From NCBI GenBank assembly GCA_021805485.1, contig JAJZFF010000018.1:1-7930 (forward strand): a DNA stretch of 7,930 nt. Reading direction: 5' to 3'. The notes under the pieces are model-generated. The model saw only the letters and a program-made list of their open reading frames with translations. It had not been told where the DNA came from and made no database searches. This DNA comes from Pseudomonadota bacterium (GTDB lineage Bacteria > Pseudomonadota > Alphaproteobacteria > Acetobacterales > Acetobacteraceae). Shown piece after piece: positions 1-7,853 of the stretch. The translations under genes were made by a program, and so were the position numbers. Numbering within the stretch: position 1 is the stretch's first letter; every line of letters begins with the position of its first letter.

Positions 1-2
1 AG

Positions 3-893
3 ATGGCCAGCCTGAAAGCCCTCCGGAACCGGATCGCCAGCGTCAAGTCGACGCAGAAGATCACCAAGGCGATGAAAATGGTCGCCGCCGCCAAGCTGCG
101 CCGCGCCCAGGCGCAGGCCGAGGCGGCGCGCCCCTACGCCACGCGGATGGCGGCGATGATGGGCGCCCTCGCCGAGGGGGCTGCGGAAAACCCGAACGCG
201 CCGGCGCTGCTCGTCGGCAACGGGGCGGACCGCACGCATCTCATCGTCGTCGTGAGCGCCGATCGCGGCCTCGCCGGACCGTTCAACGCCTCGATCAACC
301 GCGCCGCCCGGGCGCGGGCGCGCAAGCTGGAGGCCGAGGGCAAGCAGGTCCGGCTGTTCACGGTCGGCCGCAAGGGGCGCGACTTCTTCCGCCGCGACAT
401 GCGCGAGAAGATCATCGGCGAGGCGAATTTCGTCGGCAAGAAGACGATCGAGTTCGCCGACGCGGAAGCGATCGCCAACCAGATCATCGCCGCGTTCAAC
501 GACGGCAAGTTCGACGTCTGCACGCTGATGTTCAACCGCTTCGTCTCGGTGATGTCGCAGGTGCCGAGCGAAACGCCGCTGATCCCGGCGAGCGCCGGCC
601 AGGCCGCGAACGACAATGCCGGTTCGGACCAGCCCGCCGGCGACTACGAGATCGAGCCGGATGACGGCACGCTGCTCGACCGTCTGCTGCCGCGCAACCT
701 CGCGGTGCAGATCTACAGCGCGCTGCTCGAATCCGCCGCCGGCGAACAGGGCGCGCGCATGACCGCGATGGACAACGCGACGCGCAATGCGGGCGAGATG
801 ATCAACCGTCTCACGCTGAACTACAACCGCACCCGTCAGGCGAACATCACCAAGGAACTGATCGAGATCATTTCCGGCGCGGAAGCGCTCTGA
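3..893 (+). CDS. atpG: F1F0 ATP synthase subunit gamma
   Basis: This is the central rotor shaft of F1, coupling rotation of the membrane c-ring to catalysis in the alpha3beta3 head on the cytoplasmic side. The 296-residue protein shows the family layout. An N-terminal coiled-coil helix opens with MASLKALRNRIASVKSTQKI and runs to about residue 55. A Rossmann-like middle follows, with SADRGLAGPFN at 85-95 (many homologues have Cys-Gly-Gly where this has Ala-Gly-Pro). The C-terminal helix carries the gamma signature NRTRQANITKELIEIISGA at 275-293. Residues about 196-221 form an acidic, Ala/Gly/Asp-rich loop that makes it slightly longer than the E. coli protein. The ATG at 3 gives the canonical N-terminus and only two bases lie upstream, so its ribosome site is outside the window. 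atpD follows 19 bases downstream, as expected for an atpHAGDC operon. The identification is secure. Confidence 0.98.
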   Translation: MASLKALRNRIASVKSTQKITKAMKMVAAAKLRRAQAQAEAARPYATRMAAMMGALAEGAAENPNAPALLVGNGADRTHLIVVVSADRGLAGPFNASINRAARARARKLEAEGKQVRLFTVGRKGRDFFRRDMREKIIGEANFVGKKTIEFADAEAIANQIIAAFNDGKFDVCTLMFNRFVSVMSQVPSETPLIPASAGQAANDNAGSDQPAGDYEIEPDDGTLLDRLLPRNLAVQIYSALLESAAGEQGARMTAMDNATRNAGEMINRLTLNYNRTRQANITKELIEIISGAEAL

Positions 894-898
894 GGCTT

Positions 899-2343
<1,445 letters not shown>

Positions 2344-2347
2344 TCCC

Positions 2348-2761
2348 ATGACCGTCGCGCTCGAAATCATCAGCCCGGAGCGGCTCCTGCTCGCCCGGCC
2401 GGTCAGCATGGTGGTGATCCCCGGCACCGAGGGCGACCTCGGTGTCCTGCCGGGCCATTCGAAGATGATCACCTCGCTGCGCGGCGGCCTGATCGACCTT
2501 TACGAGGACGAGAAGCTGGTCGACCGTTTCTTCGTCTCCGGCGGCTTCGCCCAGATCACCGAAGAGCGCTGCACCGTGCTCGCCGATGCGATCACCAAGC
2601 TCGGCGAAATCGATCCGCTCAAGGCGGCCGACGAACTCGCCGCCGCCGAAGCGGCCTGGCGCGAAACCGATGACGCGGACGAGATCGCCTGGCGCGATGC
2701 GTCCGACCGTCTGATCACCGCGCAGGCGCGGGTCGACGCCCTCGCCACGCACGGAAACTGA
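2348..2761 (+). CDS. atpC: F1F0 ATP synthase subunit epsilon
   Basis: This is the small rotor subunit that binds gamma and the c-ring and can restrain ATP hydrolysis. The 137-residue protein has the N-terminal beta-sandwich (about 1-85) with the conserved segment PGTEGDLGVLPGHS at 25-38 and FFVSGGFAQI at 61-70. A helical C-terminal part follows (about 88-133), rich in Ala, Glu and Asp, corresponding to the helical hairpin that extends in the inhibited state. The ATG is 4 bases after the atpD stop, with no clear Shine-Dalgarno in the end of atpD, so translation is probably coupled to atpD. It is the last gene of the atp cluster. A 76-base gap containing an inverted repeat separates it from the next gene. 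The length matches the family. Whether the C-terminal hairpin is truly inhibitory in this organism cannot be read from the sequence. Confidence 0.96.
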   Translation: MTVALEIISPERLLLARPVSMVVIPGTEGDLGVLPGHSKMITSLRGGLIDLYEDEKLVDRFFVSGGFAQITEERCTVLADAITKLGEIDPLKAADELAAAEAAWRETDDADEIAWRDASDRLITAQARVDALATHGN

Positions 2762-2787
2762 GTCCGCACCGCTCCTCGGTTCCAACC

Positions 2788-2828
2788 CCTGCGGCAATCC
2801 GGTATCATCCGGTGTCGATTGCCGCAGG
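2788..2828 (+). promoter_or_regulatory. 12-bp inverted repeat overlapping the Shine-Dalgarno of the decarboxylase gene
   Basis: The arms CCTGCGGCAATC (2788-2799) and GATTGCCGCAGG (2817-2828) are perfectly complementary, separated by 17 bases. The right arm includes the first three bases of the AGGAG ribosome site at 2826-2830, so in RNA the stem would partly hide it. No U-run follows, so this is not a standard intrinsic terminator for the atp operon. The segment between the arms is made from two adjoining 10-mers, ATCCGGTATC (2797-2806) and ATCCGGTGTC (2807-2816), that differ at one base. It could be a protein operator, an RNA structure gating translation, or a U-less terminator. The repeat itself is certain and its role is inferred. 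Confidence 0.6.
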
Positions 2829-2830
2829 AG
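2826..2830 (+). promoter_or_regulatory. Shine-Dalgarno of the malonyl-CoA decarboxylase gene
   Basis: AGGAG lies 7 bases before the ATG at 2838 and fixes that start. It is notable because its first three bases are part of the right arm of the 12-bp inverted repeat. Confidence 0.75.
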
Positions 2831-2837
2831 TTCCGAG

Positions 2838-4349
2838 ATGTCCGCCACGTCCCCCTTTCGGCACGATCGCCCCAACCGCTCCTGGCTTGAACGCCTCTGG
2901 TCGTCGATCGCCGAGCACGGGCGCGTCTTCGTCAATCTGCCGAATGACGATCTTCCCTCGCGCGAGCGGGCGGAGCTTCTGGCCGATGCCCTGCTGGGCG
3001 GGCGTGGCGAAGCCTCCGGCGCGGCCCTCGCCGCTGCCCTGCTCGGCACGCTGCGCGGCCTCGCGCCGCATGAGCGGATCACGTTCTGCGAATTCCTCGC
3101 CACCGGCTTCGAGCCGGACGCGGACCGCCTCCAGGACGCCGCCCGCGCCTATCTGGGATCGCCCGACGCGGCGACCGCCGCCGCCCTCGCCACAGCCGCC
3201 GAGCCGCCCCGCCAGGAACTCCTGCGCCGGATGAACATGGCGCCCGGCGGCACCGGCGCGCTGATCGACATGCGCCGGGAGGTGCTGGCCGAACTGCCGA
3301 AACGCCCGAGCCTTGCTCCGCTCGATTCCGACCTTCGGCACCTCTTCGCATCCTGGTTCAACCGCGGCTTCCTGGAGCTCCGCCGGATCGACTGGCGCAC
3401 CCCGGCCTTCATTCTCGAAAAGCTCATCGCCTACGAGGCGGTGCACGAAATCCAGGGCTGGGACGACCTGCGCCGCCGCCTCGCCCCCGATCGCCGCTGC
3501 TTCGCCTTCTTCCATCCCGCCCTGCCGGACGAGCCGCTGATCTTCGTCGAGGTCGCGCTGGTCAAGGGGCTGGCCGAGGCGATCGGCCCGCTGCTGGCCC
3601 CGGCCGCCGACGATGATGCCGCCGAGCATGCCCAGCAGGATGCCGCAGCACGGGCAAATACGGCGATCTTCTATTCGATATCGAACTGCCAGGAGGGCCT
3701 GCGCGGCATCTCCTTCGGCAATTTCCTGATCAAGCAGGTCGTTGCCGAACTCCAGTCCGAACTGGCAAACCTGCGGAAATTCTCGACCCTGTCCCCCGTT
3801 CCCGGCCTGCGCCGCGCCATCCGCGCGGTGCTGGACTCGCCCTCCGCCCCGCTGCTTGCCGCCGAGGAGCGCGAGGCGATCGGCCGTGCGCTCGGCACCG
3901 CCCCGGCGGCCGATACCTCCGCCGAAGGCGACGCCAATCTGCTCAAATCGATTCTCGAGGACCGCCCATGGTGGACCGAAGCGCCGCTCGCCGCGGCGTT
4001 GCGCGGCCCCCTGCTGCGCCTCGCCGCGCTCTATCTGACCGGCGCCTGGCGCGCGAACGGCGTTCCGGCCGCGGCCCGGCCCGACCCGGTGGCCCGCTTC
4101 CATCTCGGCAATGGCGCGCGTCTCGAACGGATCAACTGGCTCGGCAACACGAGTCCGCGTGGCGTCGCCGAGTCGTTCGGCGTGATGGTGAACTATCTCT
4201 ACGATCCCGATGCGATCGAGGCGCGGCACGAAGCCTATCTGCGCGACGGAACGGTGGCGCGGGCCGCCGCGGTCGACCAGCTGATGGCGCCGCCGGGCCA
4301 GTCCTGGCTGGCCCGGCGCACGCGCGGGCTCATCACCACCGAAAGCTGA
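2838..4349 (+). CDS. Malonyl-CoA decarboxylase
   Basis: This enzyme decarboxylates malonyl-CoA to acetyl-CoA and CO2, lowering malonyl-CoA or completing malonate catabolism (MCD / MatA / MLYCD family). The 503-residue protein has the two-part family layout. A helical N-terminal domain spans about 15-180, with NMAPGGTGALIDMR at 133-146 and LFASWFNRGFLELRRIDW at 169-186. A C-terminal acetyltransferase-like catalytic domain follows. Family motifs seen are FFHPALPDEPLIFVEVAL (224-241), AIFYSISNCQEGLRGISFGNFLIK (276-299), FSTLSPVPG (315-323) and FHLGNGARLERINW (421-434). By alignment from memory with human MLYCD (Ser329, His423), the catalytic pair is Ser319 and His422. A short charged, Ala-rich linker lies at about 254-273. 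There is no signal peptide, and the C-terminus (TTES) lacks the peroxisomal SKL of animal enzymes, as expected in a bacterium. The start is supported by AGGAG 7 bases upstream. An MFS transporter follows after 90 bases, while no malonyl-CoA synthetase or malonate regulator is visible, so a malonate-degrading role is possible but unproven. Confidence 0.95.
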   Translation: MSATSPFRHDRPNRSWLERLWSSIAEHGRVFVNLPNDDLPSRERAELLADALLGGRGEASGAALAAALLGTLRGLAPHERITFCEFLATGFEPDADRLQDAARAYLGSPDAATAAALATAAEPPRQELLRRMNMAPGGTGALIDMRREVLAELPKRPSLAPLDSDLRHLFASWFNRGFLELRRIDWRTPAFILEKLIAYEAVHEIQGWDDLRRRLAPDRRCFAFFHPALPDEPLIFVEVALVKGLAEAIGPLLAPAADDDAAEHAQQDAAARANTAIFYSISNCQEGLRGISFGNFLIKQVVAELQSELANLRKFSTLSPVPGLRRAIRAVLDSPSAPLLAAEEREAIGRALGTAPAADTSAEGDANLLKSILEDRPWWTEAPLAAALRGPLLRLAALYLTGAWRANGVPAAARPDPVARFHLGNGARLERINWLGNTSPRGVAESFGVMVNYLYDPDAIEARHEAYLRDGTVARAAAVDQLMAPPGQSWLARRTRGLITTES

Positions 4350-4350
4350 T

Positions 4351-4379
4351 TTGGCGAATCGTTCCCATGCGTCCATAAA
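4351..4379 (+). promoter_or_regulatory. Candidate sigma70-type promoter for the transporter gene
   Basis: TTGGCG (4351-4356) and CATAAA (4374-4379) are separated by 17 bases, and each matches four of six consensus positions. The -10 runs into the only marked A/T-rich patch of the window (about 4375-4386) in an otherwise GC-rich sequence. A start near 4386 would give a leader of about 54 bases that includes the 4402-4424 hairpin. This is a pattern match only. Confidence 0.35.
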
Positions 4380-4392
4380 AAAATAACTGGAC
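4371..4392 (+). repeat. Short inverted repeat flanking an A-rich spacer
   Basis: GTCCA (4371-4375) and TGGAC (4388-4392) are complementary and flank the 12-base spacer TAAAAAAATAAC. The arms overlap the candidate -10 and start region, a position where an operator would act. With only 5-bp arms it may be chance. Confidence 0.25.
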
Positions 4393-4401
4393 AGAAAGCT
4401 C

Positions 4402-4424
4402 TGCCGGAATCTCCGATTCCGGCA
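4402..4424 (+). promoter_or_regulatory. 10-bp inverted repeat just before the transporter ribosome site
   Basis: TGCCGGAATC (4402-4411) and GATTCCGGCA (4415-4424) pair perfectly around a 3-base spacer, TCC. The stem ends 3 bases before GGGAGG (4428-4433), the ribosome site of the transporter, and is followed by CGC and not by a U-run, so it is a poor intrinsic terminator. The arms resemble those of the repeat at 2788-2828: both fit CTGCSGSAATC followed by GATTSCSGCA. A shared operator or leader structure is possible. The hairpin is certain and its role is inferred. Confidence 0.6.
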
Positions 4425-4427
4425 CGC

Positions 4428-4433
4428 GGGAGG
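4428..4433 (+). promoter_or_regulatory. Shine-Dalgarno of the MFS transporter gene
   Basis: GGGAGG sits 6 bases before the ATG at 4440. It is the strongest ribosome site in the window and supports this start. Confidence 0.8.
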
Positions 4434-4439
4434 AACGGA

Positions 4440-5744
4440 ATGAACGATTTCGGCACGGCCGCGCCTGGTGGCGCGCGCGCGAGAACCAGCCTCAACCGGC
4501 AGCAGATCGCCGGGTTCTGGGGCGCCTGGTTCGGTTGGATGCTCGACGGGATGGACAGCGTGATCTACGCGCTGGTTCTCGCCCCGGCGCTCACCGAGCT
4601 GCTGCCCCGCTCCGGCATCAAGCCCACCCCGGCGAATATCGGCGAGATCGGCTCCATCCTGTTCGCCGTCTTTCTGGTCGGCTGGGGCTTTTCGTTCCTC
4701 TGGGGCCCGATCGCCGACCGGTTCGGCCGCCGCAACGCGCTCGCCGCCACCATCATGCTCTACGCGGTTTTCACCGGGGCAGCGGCATTGTCGCAAAACA
4801 TCTGGGAGCTCGGCCTGTTCCGCCTGATCGCCGGCATCGGCATCGGCGGCGAATGGGCGATGGCCGGCACCTATGTCGCCGAGGCGTGGCCGGAGGACCG
4901 GCGCAAGATGGGCGCCGGACTGCTGCAGACCGGCTATTATTTCGGCTTCTTCGCCGCCGCCGCGCTCAATTTCACCGTGGGCGCAAGCCTGGGCTGGCGG
5001 GCGATGTTCCTCTGCGGCATGGTCCCCGTCATCATCTCGATCCTGATCCTGCTCGGCGTGAAGGAGACGGGGAAATGGGAACGCCACCACGCCGGCCGCG
5101 ACACCCATCCCCTCGTCGCCATCTTCGCGCCCGCCTACCGGCGCCAGACCATCGTGATGTCGGTGCTGCTCACGGTCGCCATCATCGGGCTCTGGGCCGG
5201 CGCGGTCTATGAACCGAGCGCGATCATCATCCTCGCGAAGGCCGCCGGCATGCCGATCAAGGCGGCGATCCACATGGCCTCCTTCGGCACCGGCATCCTT
5301 TCCATCGGCACCATCCTCGGCTGCATCGCCCTGCCGATCATGGCCGAGCGCTGGGGACGGCGGCCGACGCTCTCGATCTATTTCGCGGTGATGTTCATCA
5401 CCATCATCCTCGCCTTCGGCTGGGCGTTCTACCTGCCCGCCGGCCATGCCCTGCCGGCCTTCCTGACCGTCCTGTTCTTCCTCGGTTTCGGCGGCGGCAA
5501 CTTCGCGATGTTCAGTCTCTGGCTGCCGGAACTCTATCCGACCGAAATCCGCGCCACCGCCTTCGCCTTCTGCACCTCGATCGGCCGCTTCGCCGGCGCC
5601 GTGGTCAACTTCATCCTCGCGGGGGCGGTGAAGGGCATGGGAACGCTGGGCACGCCGGTCGCGATCACCGCCGTCGCCTTCGCGATCGGGCTGCTGATCG
5701 TCCCCTTCGGCCGCGAAACGCGCGGCCAGACCCTGCCCGACTGA
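4440..5744 (+). CDS. MFS transporter, probable proton-coupled carboxylate symporter
   Basis: This is a 434-residue inner-membrane secondary transporter of the major facilitator superfamily with about 12 predicted helices. The first helix contains an acidic pair in WMLDGMDS (33-40), typical of the aromatic-acid and sialate/lactate symporter groups. The loop 2-3 signature GPIADRFGRR is at 89-98, and its degenerate second-half copy MAERWGRRP is at 301-309. FRLIAGIGIGGEWAMAGTYVAE (127-148) marks helix 4 and the loop that follows. PELYPTEIRATAF at 363-375 precedes helix 11, and the C-terminus ends with the ETRGQTLPD tail. A hydrophilic central loop (about 207-235) joins the two six-helix halves. 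The resemblance to sialic-acid/lactate:H+ symporters is from memory, and the substrate is not determined. Its place directly after malonyl-CoA decarboxylase makes a dicarboxylate or monocarboxylate plausible. It is not a recognisable MatC-type malonate carrier. It may be cotranscribed with the decarboxylase or use the candidate promoter in the 90-base gap. Confidence 0.88.
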   Translation: MNDFGTAAPGGARARTSLNRQQIAGFWGAWFGWMLDGMDSVIYALVLAPALTELLPRSGIKPTPANIGEIGSILFAVFLVGWGFSFLWGPIADRFGRRNALAATIMLYAVFTGAAALSQNIWELGLFRLIAGIGIGGEWAMAGTYVAEAWPEDRRKMGAGLLQTGYYFGFFAAAALNFTVGASLGWRAMFLCGMVPVIISILILLGVKETGKWERHHAGRDTHPLVAIFAPAYRRQTIVMSVLLTVAIIGLWAGAVYEPSAIIILAKAAGMPIKAAIHMASFGTGILSIGTILGCIALPIMAERWGRRPTLSIYFAVMFITIILAFGWAFYLPAGHALPAFLTVLFFLGFGGGNFAMFSLWLPELYPTEIRATAFAFCTSIGRFAGAVVNFILAGAVKGMGTLGTPVAITAVAFAIGLLIVPFGRETRGQTLPD

Positions 5745-5752
5745 ACGGCTCC

Positions 5753-5794
5753 GCAGGGCGCGGGAGACCGGCGCAAGCCGCATCCCGGCCCTGC
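5753..5794 (+). terminator. Strong hairpin after the transporter gene, possible terminator
   Basis: GCAGGGC (5753-5759) pairs with GCCCTGC (5788-5794). After one unpaired G (5760), CGGGA (5761-5765) pairs with TCCCG (5783-5787), giving 12 pairs with a single bulge. Inside is a smaller hairpin, CGGC and GCCG around a GCAA loop of the GNRA type (5769-5780). It starts 9 bases after the transporter stop, a terminator-like place. No U-run follows (CCTATCCG), so termination would be atypical or Rho-aided. It could also act in the leader of the cyclase gene. Confidence 0.45.
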
Positions 5795-5846
5795 CCTATC
5801 CGCAGGATACTAGGCGCGGCGAAGCAAAATCGCATATACGGGGGCA

Positions 5847-7796
5847 ATGTTCGATACGATTTCCTTCGATTTCGATGCCCTCGACCAGGCGATCAGCCGC
5901 GCCCACGCGCGGCTTTCGGCGGAACAGCGCGCGGACGGCCATTACGTCTACGAACTCGAGGCCGACGCGACGATCCCCGCCGAATACGTCCTGCTCGAAC
6001 ATTTCCTCGACCGGATCGACCCCGAGCTTGAAGCGCGCATCGGCGTGTTCCTGCGCGGCATCCAGGGCAATTCGCCGCAGAATCCCGGCGGCTGGCCGCT
6101 CTTCCATGACGGGGCGATGGACATTTCGGCCAGCGTGAAGGCCTATTTCGCGCTGAAGGCGATCGGCGACGACCCGGACGCCCCGCACATGCGCCGCGCC
6201 CGCGAAGCCATCCTCGCCCGCGGCGGGGCGGCGCGCACCAATGTGTTCACCCGCATCCAGCTCGCGCTGTTCGGCGCCGTCCCCTGGCGGGCCTGCCCGG
6301 TCATGCCGGTCGAGATCATGCTGCTGCCGGACTGGTTCCCGATCACCATCTGGAAGATCAGCTACTGGTCGCGCACCGTCATAGCACCTCTGCTGGTGCT
6401 GCTGACCGAGCGCCCCATCGCGCGCAACCCGCGCAACGTGCGGATCGACGAGCTGTTCGTCACCCCGCCCGATCAGGTGACCGACTATATCCGCGGCCCC
6501 TACCGCTCGAACTGGGGCTACCTGTTCAAGGCGATCGATTCGGCGCTGCGCCCGCTCGAGCGGCATTTCCCCGCCCGCAGCCGCAAGCGCGCGATCCAGG
6601 CGGCGATCGACTTCATCACCCCGCGCCTGAACGGCGAGGACGGGCTGGGCGCCATCTACCCGGCCATGGCCAACACGGTGATGATGTATCACACGCTCGG
6701 CTACAGCCCCGACCACCCGGATTACGCGACGGCCTGGGCCTCGGTCCGCAAGCTGGTGACCGATGCCTCCTACCGTTTCGAGGGGGCGAGCTACGTGCAG
6801 CCCTGCCTCTCCCCGGTCTGGGACACCTCGCTGGCCGCCCACGCCCTCGCCGAGGCCGGCAGCCCCGGCGATGCCCAACTCGCCGCCGCCTGCGACTGGC
6901 TGATCCCCCGCCAGATCCTCGACGTGAAGGGCGACTGGGCCTATCGCAAGCCGGACGCCCCGCCCGGCGGCTGGGCCTTCCAGTACAACAACGCGCACTA
7001 CCCCGACGTGGACGATACCGCCGTGGTCGGCATGATCCTCGACCGCAACGGCGATCCCGCCCATCGCGAGGCGGTGGAACGCGCCCGGCAATGGATCCTC
7101 GGCATGCAGAGCCGCTCCGGCGGCTGGGGCGCCTTCGATTCGGACAACGAGTTCCACTACCTCAACCACATCCCCTTCGCCGATCACGGCGCCCTGCTCG
7201 ACCCGCCGACGGCGGACGTCACCGCGCGCTGCATCTCCTTCCTCGCCCAGCTCGGCCACGCGGAAGATCGCCCGGCGATCGAGCGCGGCGTCGCCTATCT
7301 GCGCCGCGAGCAGGAACAGGACGGCTCCTGGTTCGGCCGCTGGGGCACGAACTACATCTACGGCACCTGGTCTTCGCTCTGCGCGCTGAACGCCGCCGGC
7401 GTGGCGCAGGACGATCCGATGATGGTCCGCGCCGTCGAATGGCTGCTCGCCCGCCAGCGGCCGGATGGCGGCTGGGGCGAGGATTGCGAGACCTACGCCC
7501 ACGCGAAGCCCGGCGAGTATCACGAAAGCCTGCCCTCGCAGACCGCCTGGGCGCTGCTCGGCCTGATGGCCGCCGGCCAGGCCGAGCACGAGGCCGTCGC
7601 CCGCGGCATCGCCTGGCTGCAATCGGTGCAGGAAGACGACGGCTCGTGGACCGAACAGCCCTATAACGCGGTCGGTTTCCCGCGGGTGTTCTACCTGCGC
7701 TACCACGGCTATCCACGGTTCTTCCCGCTGCTGGCGATGGCGCGCTACCGCAACCTCGCCCGCGGCAACAGCCGGCAGGTGCAGTTCGGATTCTGA
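5847..7796 (+). CDS. shc: Squalene-hopene cyclase
   Basis: This enzyme cyclises squalene to hopene and hopanol, the first committed step of hopanoid synthesis; the family is monotopic on the inner membrane. The 649-residue protein has the double alpha-barrel family pattern. ELEADATIPAEY is at 36-47, close to the N-terminus. The general-acid motif DVDDTA is at 387-392, with Asp389 equivalent to Asp376 of the Alicyclobacillus enzyme. QW-type repeats appear around Gly82-Trp83, Gln421-Trp427, Gln489-Trp495, Gln537-Trp543 and Gln595-Trp601. The N-terminal repeat (27-33, QRADGHY) has Tyr in place of the usual Trp. The C-terminal segment FPRVFYLRYHGYPRFFPLLAMARY (611-634) is typical. The ATG at 5847 is the only possible start: an in-frame TAG lies at 5811-5813 with no ATG, GTG or TTG between. 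A G-run ends only 2 bases before it, too close for a normal ribosome site. Other hopanoid genes (hpnC-E, hpnG, hpnH) are not beside it; the next gene is a tRNA. The assignment is secure. Confidence 0.97.
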   Translation: MFDTISFDFDALDQAISRAHARLSAEQRADGHYVYELEADATIPAEYVLLEHFLDRIDPELEARIGVFLRGIQGNSPQNPGGWPLFHDGAMDISASVKAYFALKAIGDDPDAPHMRRAREAILARGGAARTNVFTRIQLALFGAVPWRACPVMPVEIMLLPDWFPITIWKISYWSRTVIAPLLVLLTERPIARNPRNVRIDELFVTPPDQVTDYIRGPYRSNWGYLFKAIDSALRPLERHFPARSRKRAIQAAIDFITPRLNGEDGLGAIYPAMANTVMMYHTLGYSPDHPDYATAWASVRKLVTDASYRFEGASYVQPCLSPVWDTSLAAHALAEAGSPGDAQLAAACDWLIPRQILDVKGDWAYRKPDAPPGGWAFQYNNAHYPDVDDTAVVGMILDRNGDPAHREAVERARQWILGMQSRSGGWGAFDSDNEFHYLNHIPFADHGALLDPPTADVTARCISFLAQLGHAEDRPAIERGVAYLRREQEQDGSWFGRWGTNYIYGTWSSLCALNAAGVAQDDPMMVRAVEWLLARQRPDGGWGEDCETYAHAKPGEYHESLPSQTAWALLGLMAAGQAEHEAVARGIAWLQSVQEDDGSWTEQPYNAVGFPRVFYLRYHGYPRFFPLLAMARYRNLARGNSRQVQFGF

Positions 7797-7840
7797 CCTG
7801 CCCGCCGGGCGCTTGCCCGACGCGCCCGCGCCGTGGCAGG
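7797..7840 (+). terminator. Hairpin region after the cyclase gene, weak terminator candidate
   Basis: CCTGCC immediately after the stop (7797-7802) can pair with GGCAGG (7835-7840), enclosing a second hairpin, CGGGC (7806-7810) with GCCCG (7815-7819) around GCTT. There is no U-run. It could end the cyclase transcript or be part of the tRNA leader. In such GC-rich sequence short stems arise easily. Confidence 0.25.
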
Positions 7841-7853
7841 AACGGTTCGCCAC

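Noticed and set aside
196..260. Possible indel or foreign insertion in atpG
   Set aside because: The extra acidic residues at about 196-221 fall in a loop region and the frame and flanking motifs are intact, so this is ordinary length variation.
2788..2828. Standard intrinsic terminator of the atp operon
   Set aside because: The stem is strong, but no U-run follows and the next gene's ribosome site overlaps the right arm. I list it as a regulatory inverted repeat instead.
2805..5783. A 992-codon open frame on the - strand across the decarboxylase, transporter and their gaps
   Set aside because: Its translation is a compositionally biased run of Arg, Gly, Asp, Glu and His with no domain. It is antisense to two genes with clear motifs, and long open antisense frames are expected from the third-position GC bias.
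5750..5806. Direct repeat TCCGCAGG at 5750-5757 and 5799-5806, also close to the right arm of the 2788-2828 repeat
   Set aside because: Eight bases in GC-rich sequence with no symmetrical arrangement; it is likely chance.
5806..5811. GATACT as a -10 element for the cyclase gene
   Set aside because: No acceptable -35 lies 16-18 bases upstream (TCCCGG at 5783), so I do not call a promoter.
5796..7853. A 685-codon open frame on the - strand opposite the squalene-hopene cyclase
   Set aside because: It is the antisense shadow of a clear cyclase gene, low in complexity and without recognisable motifs.
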